Source: Desmonostoc muscorum LEGE 12446 (GTDB taxonomy: Bacteria; Cyanobacteriota; Cyanobacteriia; Cyanobacteriales; Nostocaceae). From it: DNA of 64,000 nt. Shown here piece by piece: positions 8,845-17,575 of this stretch. The position numbers were made by a program, and so were the translations under genes. Positions within the stretch are counted from its first letter, which is position 1. Every line of letters begins with the position of its first letter. A model generated the notes under the pieces. The model was given only the letters and a program-made list of their open reading frames with translations, made no database searches and was not told the DNA's origin. The DNA is taken from the NCBI RefSeq assembly GCF_015207005.2, contig NZ_JADEXS020000001.1, positions 372,001 to 436,000 of the forward strand, read 5' to 3'.

Positions 8845-9255
8845 TCAAATTTTCTGTGTTTCATCCTTGCTCATTAAAGTGAGAATTTCCATAGTACGTT
8901 GTGCATCTTGGCATCTGACAAACAAATGATCGTGATAATAGGCAGCAACCAAATTACAACTTATACCAGCTATTGCTAACTTGTGAGAAATTGCCGCCGT
9001 CAGACCGACTGCCTCCAGTGACGAATGAATAGTCAATGTGATCCATGCTGCTACAAAAGAATAAGGAATCGAAAGCTTATCCGCTTGCTGTTTTGTAATA
9101 ATTAATGTCGTACCTTCTGCTTCTCGAAATACGCAAACTGGTTCTATATTTGTTGGGACTCGATCCACAGGTACAGTGCAAAACACATATTCACCAGGTT
9201 GTAATTGGGGTTTCATCCCTTTAATCAAAGTTGATAGTTCTGTCTCTCCACTCAT
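8845..9255 (-). CDS. ACT domain protein, CASTOR-like
   Basis: 136 aa with two ACT-like halves. The pattern LQPGEYVFCTVP ... GTTLIITKQQADKL ... AWITLTIHSSLEAVGLTAAISHKLAIAGISCNLVAAYYHDHLFVRCQDAQRTMEIL is that of small bacterial ACT proteins related to the CASTOR/aspartate kinase regulatory fold. Such proteins are thought to bind amino acids. The N-terminal ATG is followed by MSGETEL, with no competing start nearby. The flanking GNAT genes suggest an amino-acid acetylation or sensing context, but no partner can be named. Confidence 0.82.
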   Translation of the reverse strand: MSGETELSTLIKGMKPQLQPGEYVFCTVPVDRVPTNIEPVCVFREAEGTTLIITKQQADKLSIPYSFVAAWITLTIHSSLEAVGLTAAISHKLAIAGISCNLVAAYYHDHLFVRCQDAQRTMEILTLMSKDETQKI

Positions 9256-9330
9256 TTATCTGGGCGTAATTCCTCAAAAGATTTAGGTGACTCTAACTGA
9301 GTAAGTAACACACAATGGAGTGTTATACTA

Positions 9331-9774
9331 TTACTGTAATGGTAAAGCGTAATGATAAAACTCTTGATCCTTGATATATCCTTGTGATTTATAAAGCTTT
9401 TGGGCATTTGTGTTAGAAATATGAGTCGCTAATATTACTCGAACTGCCCCACTCTTTTTGGCATATTCTTGTGCAGCACTCATCAATAACGTTGCAACTC
9501 CCTTCTGGCGATGCGACTCTTTCACATACAAATCGTTCAATATCCATACTCGCTTCATCGACACTGAAGAAAAACTCGGATAAAGCTGAGTAAACCCAAT
9601 TATTTCTCCATTTTCATTAGCTGCAAACACTACTGAATCATTATTCTTAAAACGTTCTTTGAGAAACTCTTTGGCAGCTTCAATATCTGATACCTGATTA
9701 TAAAAAACGCGGTATTCATCAAACAGTATCGACAGACTTTCAAGATGATTAATATTAGCTAAAAAAACTTCCAT
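9331..9774 (-). CDS. GNAT family N-acetyltransferase
   Basis: 147 aa. I choose the ATG at 9774 (MEVFLANINHLESL) because a strong Shine-Dalgarno run GGGGGAGG lies nine bases before it. The open frame extends 13 codons further upstream, through that ribosome site. The acetyl-CoA loop is visible in YVKESHRQKGVATLLMSAAQEYAK, and the C-terminal ATHISNTNAQKLYKSQGYIKDQEFYHYALPL matches the family. It is likely a small-molecule or amino-acid acetyltransferase. Substrate unknown. Confidence 0.85.
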   Translation of the reverse strand: MEVFLANINHLESLSILFDEYRVFYNQVSDIEAAKEFLKERFKNNDSVVFAANENGEIIGFTQLYPSFSSVSMKRVWILNDLYVKESHRQKGVATLLMSAAQEYAKKSGAVRVILATHISNTNAQKLYKSQGYIKDQEFYHYALPLQ

Positions 9775-9857
9775 ATGACTTTTCCTCCCCCTACTCCTGT
9801 GTAAATTTTTCATTGAATCTGAATTCAGATTAGCTCAAGGAGGGTTCTCAAAGCGAT

Positions 9858-9980
9858 CTAGTGGTCTGTCCCATTAATTTTGATGAGTTTGTAGCAAGCA
9901 CTTCAGTGCTTAAAAATCAAGGACTAAAGTCCTAACTACAAACTTATTTACCCCTCAGAACTAATGGGACAGACCACTAG
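9858..9980. repeat. MITE-like element with 19-bp perfect terminal inverted repeats
   Basis: Left end 9858-9876 (CTAGTGGTCTGTCCCATTA) and right end 9962-9980 are exact reverse complements. Inside lie two further palindromic words, agcacttcagtgct and aggactaaagtcct, and the pair gtttgtag / ctacaaac. Total length is 123 bp with no coding capacity. Each end carries CTAG, but a target duplication cannot be defined from one copy. Confidence 0.75.
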
Positions 9981-10322
9981 CCTTAACTCAACCCTCTGAG
10001 GAGGTGTAGGGGCAATACGGTTCGGTTAAGGTTTTTTGATTAAAATTCTAAATTCCAAAGACGCGATAAATCGGCGTCTCTACAATAATCATTCCTTCGT
10101 CTTGACGCCGATTTATTGTGTCTGTTACCTTAACCAAACAGTATTGGGTGTAGGGGTGTCGAGGTTTTCATGCCCTGTTTGCTTCCCAAATCAGGACTTG
10201 CGTTTGCACATTGTTTGTGAAATACTACTTCTAAAATACGGTAAATCGGTACAGATTAAGTATTTTATTCAATTTACCATCAAAAAACGAAACTAAAAGC
10301 GATTGGAAGCTAATCTCAAACG
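9981..10322. other. Intergenic region upstream of the dienelactone hydrolase gene
   Basis: This stretch contains the family A MITE at 10013-10146. An 86-codon plus-strand ORF (10036-10296) runs across the MITE and is judged spurious. The leader of the dienelactone hydrolase gene lies in the last 150 bases; no promoter or riboswitch could be recognised. Confidence 0.4.
10013..10146. repeat. MITE-like element, family A
   Basis: 134 bp. The left terminus CAATACGGTTCGGTTAAGGT is mirrored by ACCTTAACCAAACAGTATTG at the right, with a few mismatches. The interior shares the words taaaattctaaattccaaag and gacgcgataaatcg with the copy at 57744. The interior stem pairs gacgcgataaatcggcgtc-like sequence with gacgccgatttattgtgtc. 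Confidence 0.8.
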
Positions 10323-11078
10323 ATGACAAACACAGAAATTCGCACTACTCAGGTAAAAGTCCCCAACGGTGATTTACAAATTGACGCTTACTTAGCTGAG
10401 CCAGCAAAAAAGGGAACTTTCCCAGCGGTGATTGTGATTCAGGAAATCTTTGGGGTAAACATACACATTCGGGAAGTCGCCGAGAAATTTGCCCTAGAGG
10501 GGTATGTGGCGATCGCTCCGACTTTATTTCAACGCACTGCTCCCGGTTTCGAGGCTGGATACAATCCTGAAGATATCCAAAAAGGGAGACAATATAAGGA
10601 GCAGACCAAAGCAGACGAAATATTGAGTGATGTTCAGGCTGCGATCGCTTATTTGAAAGCTCTCCCAAATGTGCAAGCAGATGCGATCGGTTCCATAGGT
10701 TTCTGCTTTGGTGGCCACGTCGTTTACTTAGCTGCCACATTACCAGATATTAAAGTTACAGCTTCCTTTTATGGTGGTGGGATTACAAACTCAACTCCCG
10801 GCGGTGGAGAACCAACCATCACACGCACTCCCGATATTAAAAGCCCCATCTATGCATTCTTCGGTCTTGAAGATCAAGGAATTCCCTTAGAACACACACA
10901 ACAGATTGAAGCTGAATTAAAAAAATATCATATTCCCCATGCAATCTTCCGCTACGAGGGAGCAGGACATGGCTTTTTCTGCAACCATCGCGCTAGCTAT
11001 AATTCCGAAGCTGCTGCTGATGCTTGGAAAAACGTTGTAGAACTTTTCCAAAAGAATCTTCAGCTGCAAACTGTTTAA
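10323..11078 (+). CDS. Dienelactone hydrolase family protein
   Basis: 251 aa alpha/beta hydrolase. The triad is visible: nucleophile C128 in GFCFGGH, D184 in GLEDQGIP and H216 in GAGHGFF, with the conserved E41 of the family (QEIFGVN). The classic enzyme opens dienelactones (carboxymethylenebutenolidase) in chloroaromatic breakdown. In cyanobacteria the paralogs are mostly of unknown substrate. It is followed after 85 bases by a sulfonate-binding-protein gene and may mark the left border of the organosulfur island. Confidence 0.88.
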   Translation: MTNTEIRTTQVKVPNGDLQIDAYLAEPAKKGTFPAVIVIQEIFGVNIHIREVAEKFALEGYVAIAPTLFQRTAPGFEAGYNPEDIQKGRQYKEQTKADEILSDVQAAIAYLKALPNVQADAIGSIGFCFGGHVVYLAATLPDIKVTASFYGGGITNSTPGGGEPTITRTPDIKSPIYAFFGLEDQGIPLEHTQQIEAELKKYHIPHAIFRYEGAGHGFFCNHRASYNSEAAADAWKNVVELFQKNLQLQTV

Positions 11079-11163
11079 AAAGCAATACACCGTACACCGT
11101 AGGGTAGCACAGCTGTGCGCCCCTACAAATCAACATAACAAATAAAAATCAAGCATCACATCC

Positions 11164-12210
11164 ATGATTACCGCCTTCAAACAACCAAGAGTAAAAATTT
11201 TTCAACGGTTTTCCCTATTCGTCTTACCTGGATTATTAACAATCTCAACAACCTTAGTTAGTTGCTCAGTGGAAACCCCAAAAGGAGAAAATAAAACTAC
11301 TGGTGTTCAAGCTAAAGTTGTTCGCATGGGATATCAAAGTTCTGGGGATATTGTCAGACTCAAAGGATTAGTTGAAAAGCGTTTACAACCTTTAGGTGTT
11401 TCCGTAGAATGGGCGCAATTTGCCGCCGGTCCACAACTGATGGAAGCGATGAATGTGGGTAGAGTTGATATTGGTTCTGTAGGCGAAACTCCTCCAATAT
11501 TTGCTCAAGCTGCTGGTACATCTTTAGTTTACGTTGCTAGTAACAAACCCAGCACTGGTAAAGGAAGCGGCATTGTAGTTCAAAATAATTCTCCGATTCG
11601 GACTTTAGCCGACCTCAAAGGTAAAAAAATAGTTTTTCAAAAAGGTTCTGCCTCACATTATTTATTAATCAAAGCTTTAGAAGAAGGTGGTTTAAAATAT
11701 AGTGATATTCAAGCCTTGAGTCTACCTCCTTCGGAAGCTCGTGATGCATTTATTCAAGGAAAAATTGACGCCTGGGTAACTTGGGACCCTTATTTAGCAG
11801 TGGCAGAAAAAAAGGCAAATGCCCGTGTTTTGAGAGATGCTAGCGGCATTTCTACTCAAGGTGGATATTACATGGCGGCGCGAAAGTTTGCTACAGAAAA
11901 TCCCAAATTAGTGCGATTAATCCTTGAGGAAGTAGATAACACAGGTCAATGGGCTGACAAAAATCGAGCGGAAGCTGTAAAACTTATTGCTCCTCATCTG
12001 AAAATTGATCAAGATATTTTAACAACAATGGTTGAAAGACGAAATTACGGTTTAAGACCAATTACTCCACAAATCATGGAGAATCAACAGAAAATTGCCG
12101 ATTTATTTGCTCAAGAAAAAATAATTCCTAAATCTATAAATATTCAGGAAGCGATGCTGACTACTGAACAATATGCAGCCATCACACCGGAAACTATTAG
12201 TCAGAAATAG
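11164..12210 (+). CDS. ssuA: Aliphatic sulfonate ABC transporter substrate-binding lipoprotein (SsuA-like)
   Basis: 348 aa. A signal peptide ends in the lipobox LVSC with C34 as the lipidated residue, so the protein is periplasmic and membrane-tethered. The mature part shows the SsuA/TauA pattern: VRMGYQSSGDIVRLKG, VEWAQFAAGPQLMEAMNVGRVDIGSVGETPPIFAQAAG, KGKKIVFQKGSASHYLLIKALEE and AWVTWDPYLAVAEK. It should capture alkanesulfonates or related organosulfur compounds. No permease or ATPase gene is adjacent; the only ABC pair in the window is at 28.8-30.6 kb. The SsuD-like gene 200 bases downstream supports the role. Confidence 0.88.
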   Translation: MITAFKQPRVKIFQRFSLFVLPGLLTISTTLVSCSVETPKGENKTTGVQAKVVRMGYQSSGDIVRLKGLVEKRLQPLGVSVEWAQFAAGPQLMEAMNVGRVDIGSVGETPPIFAQAAGTSLVYVASNKPSTGKGSGIVVQNNSPIRTLADLKGKKIVFQKGSASHYLLIKALEEGGLKYSDIQALSLPPSEARDAFIQGKIDAWVTWDPYLAVAEKKANARVLRDASGISTQGGYYMAARKFATENPKLVRLILEEVDNTGQWADKNRAEAVKLIAPHLKIDQDILTTMVERRNYGLRPITPQIMENQQKIADLFAQEKIIPKSINIQEAMLTTEQYAAITPETISQK

Positions 12211-12227
12211 CATTAGATAGTGACTAA

Positions 12228-12384
12228 GTAATTCGTAATTCGTAATTCGTAATTCGTAATTCAAGAGGGTAAAGCATCATTAATGATTAATGGAAAAGTC
12301 AAAGATGCACCATGAATATTTAAATCAACTGCCGTCAAGCATGGGGTAATAATTACGAACTACGAACTACGAATTACGAATTAT
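12228..12384. repeat. Inverted pair of heptamer (GTAATTC) STRR arrays
   Basis: Five exact copies of GTAATTC occupy 12228-12262. After about 85 bases the inverse array (GAATTAC with GAACTAC variants) runs over 12348-12384 and ends in ttattttgac. The same layout recurs at 18706-18887 and 25437-25616. The arrays could fold into a long hairpin. Confidence 0.85.
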
Positions 12385-12418
12385 TTTGACCAATGAATAA
12401 ATTTGGAACAGAGTGATT

Positions 12419-13555
12419 ATGGAAGTTTTTTGGTATTTGCCTACACAGGGAGATGAGCGTTATTTAGGCACTACAATTGGCAGGCGTCCAGCCACTTATT
12501 CTTATATGCAGCAAATCGCCCAAGCTGTTGATAAGTTGGGTTATGGCGGCATGTTAATTGGTACTGGACAAAAACAAGATACTTGGATTGTAGCTAGTTC
12601 TCTGATTTCAGTTACTGAACGTTTGCGGTTTCTTGTAGCTTTTCGTCCGGCTATTATGTCACCTTCTTTAGCAGTGAGGATGGCTGCTACTTTTGACCAG
12701 ATTTCTAATGGTCGAATTATTCTGAATGTGGTGACTGGTGGTGATACAAAAGAACTAGCTAAAGATGGAATTTTTTTAGATCATGACCAGCGTTATGAAC
12801 TGACTGATGAATTTTTAACAATTTGGCGATCGCTGATGCAAGGTGATGAAGTAACCTTCAATGGTCGTCATCTGAAAGTTGCAGGTGCAAAACTGCAATT
12901 TCCTCCCGTACAAAAGCCTTATCCGACTTTATATTTTGGTGGTTCTTCCGATGCTGCTCTCCAAGTTGCTGCTAAACATATTGATGTGTATTTAACTTGG
13001 GGTGAACCACCAAATCAAGTTGCCGAAAAGATTGCCAAGGTACGCCGATTAGCAGCAGAACAAGGTAGAACGGTACGTTTTGGAATTCGGATGCATGTCA
13101 TAGTCCGGGAAACTACGCAACAAGCTTGGGATGCAGCTAACGAATTGATTCAGTATGTGGATGATGAAACCATTGCTGCTGCACATCGGCGGTTTGCCCA
13201 ATCTGAATCAGAGGGACAACGCCGCATGGCACAACTGCATAATGGCGATCGCCAAAGCTTAGAAATTAGCCCCAATTTATGGGCAGGTGTTGGTTTAGTG
13301 CGTGGCGGTGCTGGGACTGCGTTGGTAGGAGATGCAGATACAGTTGCAGCGCGAATGCTGGAATATGCTGATTTAGGCATTGATACCTTTGTCTTTTCAG
13401 GGTATCCCCATCTCGAAGAAGCCTATCGAGTCGCAGAATTACTGTTTCCCCGCCTACCAGTGCAAACGCCGGCAATCCCATTACCGCAGGAAGTTGCAAG
13501 TACATTTAGTGAATTTGTTACCAAAACAGATTTACTCAGACCACAGCCTGTTTAA
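12419..13555 (+). CDS. ssuD: FMNH2-dependent alkanesulfonate monooxygenase (SsuD-like)
   Basis: 378 aa, the normal SsuD length, with a luciferase-like (LLM) TIM barrel. It cleaves the C-S bond of alkanesulfonates with FMNH2 and O2, giving aldehyde and sulfite. Family words are [82 protein letters not shown] and [22 protein letters not shown]. The ATG at 12419 is preferred to the GTG two codons upstream. It is closely similar to the SsuD at 30839-31987, so these are paralogs. It needs a flavin reductase, and none is recognised in the window. Confidence 0.92.
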   Translation: MEVFWYLPTQGDERYLGTTIGRRPATYSYMQQIAQAVDKLGYGGMLIGTGQKQDTWIVASSLISVTERLRFLVAFRPAIMSPSLAVRMAATFDQISNGRIILNVVTGGDTKELAKDGIFLDHDQRYELTDEFLTIWRSLMQGDEVTFNGRHLKVAGAKLQFPPVQKPYPTLYFGGSSDAALQVAAKHIDVYLTWGEPPNQVAEKIAKVRRLAAEQGRTVRFGIRMHVIVRETTQQAWDAANELIQYVDDETIAAAHRRFAQSESEGQRRMAQLHNGDRQSLEISPNLWAGVGLVRGGAGTALVGDADTVAARMLEYADLGIDTFVFSGYPHLEEAYRVAELLFPRLPVQTPAIPLPQEVASTFSEFVTKTDLLRPQPV

Positions 13556-13559
13556 AGGG

Positions 13560-13663
13560 CAATACAGTTCACATAACTCCAAAACCCTCATGTAGAGACG
13601 CGATTTATCGCGTCTTCTCTAGACCAATTATCGACACCATTAACTCTTAACCCAAGCGTATTG
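13560..13663. repeat. MITE-like element, family A, degenerate
   Basis: The left end CAATACAGTTCACATAAC and right end CTTAACCCAAGCGTATTG are diverged family A termini. The core word gagacgcgatttatcgcgtctt is a strong hairpin. The element lies between the two LLM monooxygenase genes. Confidence 0.65.
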
Positions 13664-13720
13664 GTTTAAAGGGCATGGGGCATTGGTTATTAATTCTTCT
13701 AAATAGGAGAAAGAAAAATA

Positions 13721-15088
13721 ATGAGTACGAAAAAACCTCAACTGAGATTGGGTGCATTTTTATCAAGCAGTGGTCATCATCTAGCCTCATGGCGGCATCC
13801 CGAAGCGCAGGCTGACGGTGGTTTGAACTTTCAGCATTACAAAAGGCTGGCACAGACGGCGGAACGCGGTAAGTTTGACATGATCTTTTTTGCTGACGGT
13901 GTGGCTGTCCGCCAACGCAATCAAGAACCTGACGTTTTTAGCCGTAATGGTAAACTCGTGCAGTTTGAACCCCTCACATTGTTGTCGGCTTTGTCTGTGG
14001 TTACAGAAAACATCGGTTTGACGGCGACAGTATCGACTACCTATAACGAGCCTTATCACCTTGCGCGTAAATTTGCGTCGCTAGATCATCTCAGTGGTGG
14101 TCGTGCCGGTTGGAATCTTGTCACCTCTGCCACTGAAGCGGAAGCGCTGAACTTCAATCGTGAAAAGCACATGGAACATACGCTACGCTATGAGCGTGCC
14201 CGTGAGTTTGTGGATGTGGTAACCAAGCTTTGGGATAGTTGGGAAGATGATGCTTTCCTCCATGACAAAGAGTCGGGTATTTACTTCGATCCAGATAAGT
14301 TACACATTCCCAACCACAAAGGTGAGCATTTTTCAGTGCGTGGTCCGTTGAATGTCGCCCGTCCCATCCAGGGTTATCCCGTGATTATTCAAGCTGGGTC
14401 ATCTGAAGATGGTAAAAATTTGGCGGCTCAAACGGCGGAGGTAATTTTCACTGCTCAGCAGACCCTTGCAGAAGCCCAAGCATTTTATGCAGATGTGAAA
14501 GGAAGACTAGCTCAATATGGACGCTCCCCTGACCATCTGAAAATTATGCCTGGTGTGTTCCCCGTAATTGGGAAGACTGAGCAGGAAGCTAAAGACAAAT
14601 TCGATCGCATTCAGGAATTAATCGATCCGGTGGTCGGCTTAAATTTGCTGGGATCGATGATTGGTGGATTTGACCTATCCGGCTATCCCTTGGACGGACC
14701 ACTGCCAGATTTACCAGAGACAAATGGTGGCAAAAGTCGGCAAAAACTCTTGATTGATTTGGCTCAAAGAGAGAATTTAACGATTCGAGAACTGTATTTA
14801 TGGACAGCTGGTGCGCGTGGGCATCGTCAGATTTTGGGCACACCAGAACAAATTGCCGACCAGTTAGAAGATTGGTTTGTGAATGGCGGGGCCGATGGAT
14901 TCAATATTATGCCACCCTGGTTACCTGGAAGTTTAGATGAGTTTGTGGATTTGGTAGTTCCTGAACTGCAACGTCGGGGTCTGTTCCGTACAGAGTATGA
15001 AGCAGCAACTCTACGCGAGAATCTTGGTTTACCCCGTCCCGTAAATCAGTTTGCCAAAGTTGGCGCTCGTGAAGTGGCGATCGCTTAA
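13721..15088 (+). CDS. LLM flavin-dependent monooxygenase of the NtaA/SnaA/DszA group
   Basis: 455 aa, longer than SsuD and typical of the NtaA/DszA group. Visible words are LRLGAFLSSSGHHLASWRHPEA, GKFDMIFFADG, LSGGRAGWNLVTSATEAEALNFN, YERAREFVDVVTKLWDSWEDDAF, HFSVRGPLNVARPIQGYPVIIQAGSSEDG and GGADGFNIMPPWLPGSLDEF. The group oxidises nitrilotriacetate, dibenzothiophene sulfone and related substrates with FMNH2. Here a sulfone or bulky sulfonate is likely (inference). The ribosome site ATAGGAGAAAG lies just upstream of the ATG. It is probably in one unit with the upstream SsuD gene. Confidence 0.9.
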   Translation: MSTKKPQLRLGAFLSSSGHHLASWRHPEAQADGGLNFQHYKRLAQTAERGKFDMIFFADGVAVRQRNQEPDVFSRNGKLVQFEPLTLLSALSVVTENIGLTATVSTTYNEPYHLARKFASLDHLSGGRAGWNLVTSATEAEALNFNREKHMEHTLRYERAREFVDVVTKLWDSWEDDAFLHDKESGIYFDPDKLHIPNHKGEHFSVRGPLNVARPIQGYPVIIQAGSSEDGKNLAAQTAEVIFTAQQTLAEAQAFYADVKGRLAQYGRSPDHLKIMPGVFPVIGKTEQEAKDKFDRIQELIDPVVGLNLLGSMIGGFDLSGYPLDGPLPDLPETNGGKSRQKLLIDLAQRENLTIRELYLWTAGARGHRQILGTPEQIADQLEDWFVNGGADGFNIMPPWLPGSLDEFVDLVVPELQRRGLFRTEYEAATLRENLGLPRPVNQFAKVGAREVAIA

Positions 15089-15116
15089 CTTCTGATAAAA
15101 CCAATTTTGCAGCAAA

Positions 15117-15144
15117 AAGGCTCAAGCATTCCTGCCTGAGCCTT
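15117..15144. terminator. Hairpin terminator between convergent genes
   Basis: The stem AAGGCTCA ... TGAGCCTT is preceded by AAAA and followed by gatt, 30 bases after the stop of the DszA-like gene. It can serve the plus-strand transcript. Confidence 0.65.
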
Positions 15145-15154
15145 GATTAAATTC

Positions 15155-15192
15155 AATTTAAAGATTAGCTCTAAGAGCTAAATCTTTAAATT
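15155..15192. terminator. Long A/T-flanked palindrome, terminator of the RRM gene
   Basis: The left arm aatttaaagattagctc and right arm gagctaaatctttaaatt pair over 17 bases with one bulge. It abuts the stop codon of the RNA-binding protein gene and could end transcription in both directions. Confidence 0.7.
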
Positions 15193-15498
15193 TTAGTAAC
15201 GGTTCCGGAAGTTATTGTTTCCCCGGTTACCACCACCACCAAAGGAACCTCTGTCTTCTTTGGGCTTAGCCTTATTTACTTTAAGGTCACGTCCCATCCA
15301 CTCAGCACCATCAAGAGCATCAATGGCAGCTGTTTCTTCAGCATCTGTGCCCATTTCCACAAAACCAAAGCCACGTACACGACCTGTTTCACGGTCGGTA
15401 GGTAGCTGAACACGCTTTACAGAACCATATTCTGCAAACACCGCATTCAAACCTTCTTCTGTAACTTCGTAAGAAAGATTCCCTACATAAACTGACAT
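15193..15498 (-). CDS. RNA-binding protein with one RRM and Gly/Asn-rich tail (Rbp type)
   Basis: 101 aa. RNP2 (SVYVGNLSYEV) and RNP1 (RVRGFGFVEM) are intact, followed by the short glycine/asparagine-rich tail FGGGGNRGNNNFRNRY. This is the cyanobacterial RbpA architecture; these proteins bind RNA, many being cold-induced and involved in mRNA localisation or stability. The gene has its own terminator and a 5' leader in the 15.5-15.6 kb region. It is a housekeeping type of gene lying inside the sulfonate island. Confidence 0.93.
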   Translation of the reverse strand: MSVYVGNLSYEVTEEGLNAVFAEYGSVKRVQLPTDRETGRVRGFGFVEMGTDAEETAAIDALDGAEWMGRDLKVNKAKPKEDRGSFGGGGNRGNNNFRNRY

Positions 15499-16067
15499 AA
15501 ATTGTCTCCAAAATCATAGAGGTGTAGAGATTTAGATTTCGGAGAAAAGTCTGTGAATACCAAAAGGAAAAAGCCTGTCAATAATAAAAACAAACGAGGT
15601 CGCCCGAATTAACTCTCACCTCCCATTGTGACATAACAGTCAAATATTTAGAGATAGTTTATAAAACTGTTACGAAAAGTAATGTAAGCAATTCATAGCT
15701 CAGTAAGTAGAAATAATTAAACGTCAAATGATTCATTGTTGCCGTCTTGGTTCGTTATGGCAACCTAGATCTACTAAAAAAATCTATTAGGACTACTACA
15801 TTTATTGCGTGAAAAAATTCCGTACATCTTGAAAAAGCTGATTCCCTCAGGACTTACGCAACTGGCACAGGCGATCGCTAAAATATAGTATTTTTCTACA
15901 TTTATCTCAAAGTTCCAGGGATGTTGTACAAGAGGTGTGTAAAATTCGTTGGAAAATCGAGGAGTAACACCTTTGAGATTAAACAACTAACTGGCATTGA
16001 ATATTGTCAATGTCGTAAAGCTAGGCTTCAAAGAAATCATATTGCTTGTGCAATATTACCCATTAGG
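15499..16067. other. Intergenic region upstream of the RRM gene
   Basis: About 570 bases. The first 150 are the probable leader and promoter of the RRM gene, which in this family often have long 5' untranslated regions. Several ORFs of 65-70 codons cross the rest, but none has a recognisable protein or ribosome site. No repeat family described elsewhere in the window is clearly present. Confidence 0.4.
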
Positions 16068-17168
16068 TTAACTTTTGGCTGCAACTACTTGCCGATCTCG
16101 CCGTGCGACTTCTTTTCGTACTAAAGGAATGACATCACGGCCATAAGCGATCGCATCTTCCAAAGGATCGAAGCCCCGAATCAACAAGGTAGTTACACCT
16201 GCATCATAGTAATCAACTAAGGCTTCTGCAACTTGTTCTGGTGTACCTACTAACGCTGTGGTGTTACCAGCTGCACCTGTAGCTGCTGCGATCGGTGTCC
16301 ATAGACGCTTATCGTAAACTTCGTTTTTGGCTGCAAAATCCAGCAGGCGTTGTGAACCTACTGCCTGGGGTCTAGCTGTGGGAGATGTTTTCCCCCCTCC
16401 TCGTAACTCTTGAATCTTTGCCAAAATGCTATGCGCCTTTTCCCAAGCTTCTTGTTCTGTAGCGCCAAGGATCGGTCGCAGGGACACGCTGAAACGAATA
16501 GAGCGATCGGGCGGTAAGGCAGCACGAACTTCAGCAATGCGTTCTTTGACTGCGGCAATTGGTTCACCCCACAAGGCGTAAACATCACTGTGTTTTGCTC
16601 CCACTTTCACCGCTGGGCTGGATGCACCACCAAAGTAAAGCGGGATATGGGGTTTTTGTAGGGGCTTGATTGCAGAGAAAGCATCCTTGACGCGGTAGAA
16701 TTCGCCTTCGTAATCAAAGGGAGTGTCACTTGTCCAGGTGCGACGAAGGATTTCTAAATATTCATCAGTGCGGCGGTAGCGGTTATCATGATCTAACCAG
16801 TCACCATCTTTTTGTTGATCGGCATCGCTACCGCCCGTAATGATATGTATTGCTATGCGACCGTTGGTGAAATGGTCAAGGGTAGCTGCCTTGCGGGCTG
16901 CTAAAGTTGGTGCGACAAAGCCCGGTCTGTGGGCAATCAAAAAGCCCAATCGCTCGGTTGCAGCTGCGGCAAAACTCGCAACAGTCAAACCATCAGGGCT
17001 ACTAGAACTATAGCCAATTAATACTTTATCAAAGTCTGCTTCTTCATGGGCTTTAGCAAATTCACGAACATAAGCCGGATCGATAATGTCATCGCCCAGA
17101 GTACTTGTTGTACTATTTAATTCGGAAGCAGGTTTTGTCCGGATTAATCCAATAAACTCGACTGGCAT
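16068..17168 (-). CDS. LLM flavin-dependent monooxygenase, SsuD-related
   Basis: 366 aa. It shares the SsuD family words FLIAHRPGFVAPTLAARKAATLDHFTNGRIAIHIITGG, DHDNRYRRTDEYLEILRRTW, PLYFGGASSPAVKVGAKHSDVYALWGEP and GNTTALVGTPEQVAEAL. The N-terminus (MPVEFIGLIRTKPASE) differs from true SsuD and is nearer the SfnG/methanesulfonate-type branch. It should be an FMNH2-dependent C-S cleaving monooxygenase; the substrate is unclear. The start is well supported by CCAGGAGAAACT directly before the ATG. It stands alone on the minus strand. Confidence 0.87.
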   Translation of the reverse strand: MPVEFIGLIRTKPASELNSTTSTLGDDIIDPAYVREFAKAHEEADFDKVLIGYSSSSPDGLTVASFAAAATERLGFLIAHRPGFVAPTLAARKAATLDHFTNGRIAIHIITGGSDADQQKDGDWLDHDNRYRRTDEYLEILRRTWTSDTPFDYEGEFYRVKDAFSAIKPLQKPHIPLYFGGASSPAVKVGAKHSDVYALWGEPIAAVKERIAEVRAALPPDRSIRFSVSLRPILGATEQEAWEKAHSILAKIQELRGGGKTSPTARPQAVGSQRLLDFAAKNEVYDKRLWTPIAAATGAAGNTTALVGTPEQVAEALVDYYDAGVTTLLIRGFDPLEDAIAYGRDVIPLVRKEVARRDRQVVAAKS

Positions 17169-17575
17169 AGTTTCTCCTGGGAATAGGAAGTGGGCATTAG
17201 TTAGGACTCATCATTTAACCTAAAGACAAATGACAGCGAATGAAAAGCCCTATAAGCAGAAAACCGCTTTACTTATTAGCCCATTAACTTAAACTTGACC
17301 AAATAATTACAAAATTCAATTATGAATTATCAATTACGAATTATTTTGACACCCTACTGTCTCTAGGGATATTACTCTAATTATTATATAGTAATATAAA
17401 TTGGTCATATTATCATAGTATATCTATCTATAATTAGACCAATTTGAAAAAATAATGCGATAAATAGACCATTTGTAGAGACGCGATTCATCGCGTCTTC
17501 ATCCAAATATGTGTTGCAATCATTAATTGAATTGGTATTAGCGATCGCCATTATCAATCCTATTGACCAATTCCC
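17169..17575. other. Intergenic region with STRR tail and inverted repeats
   Basis: At 17320-17346 there is a degenerate heptamer array ending in attattttgac, like the STRR pairs elsewhere. At 17398-17445 the arms aaattggtc / gaccaattt flank AT-rich sequence. At 17480-17497 a perfect hairpin gacgcga-ttca-tcgcgtc occurs, the core word of MITE family A. No gene was seen. Confidence 0.5.

Noticed and set aside
10036..10296. 86-codon plus-strand ORF
   Set aside because: More than one third of it is the family A MITE; the remainder matches no known protein pattern.
15774..16124. Small ORFs of 67-70 codons on both strands upstream of the RRM gene
   Set aside because: They overlap each other in antisense, have no ribosome sites or domains, and lie in AT-rich non-coding sequence.
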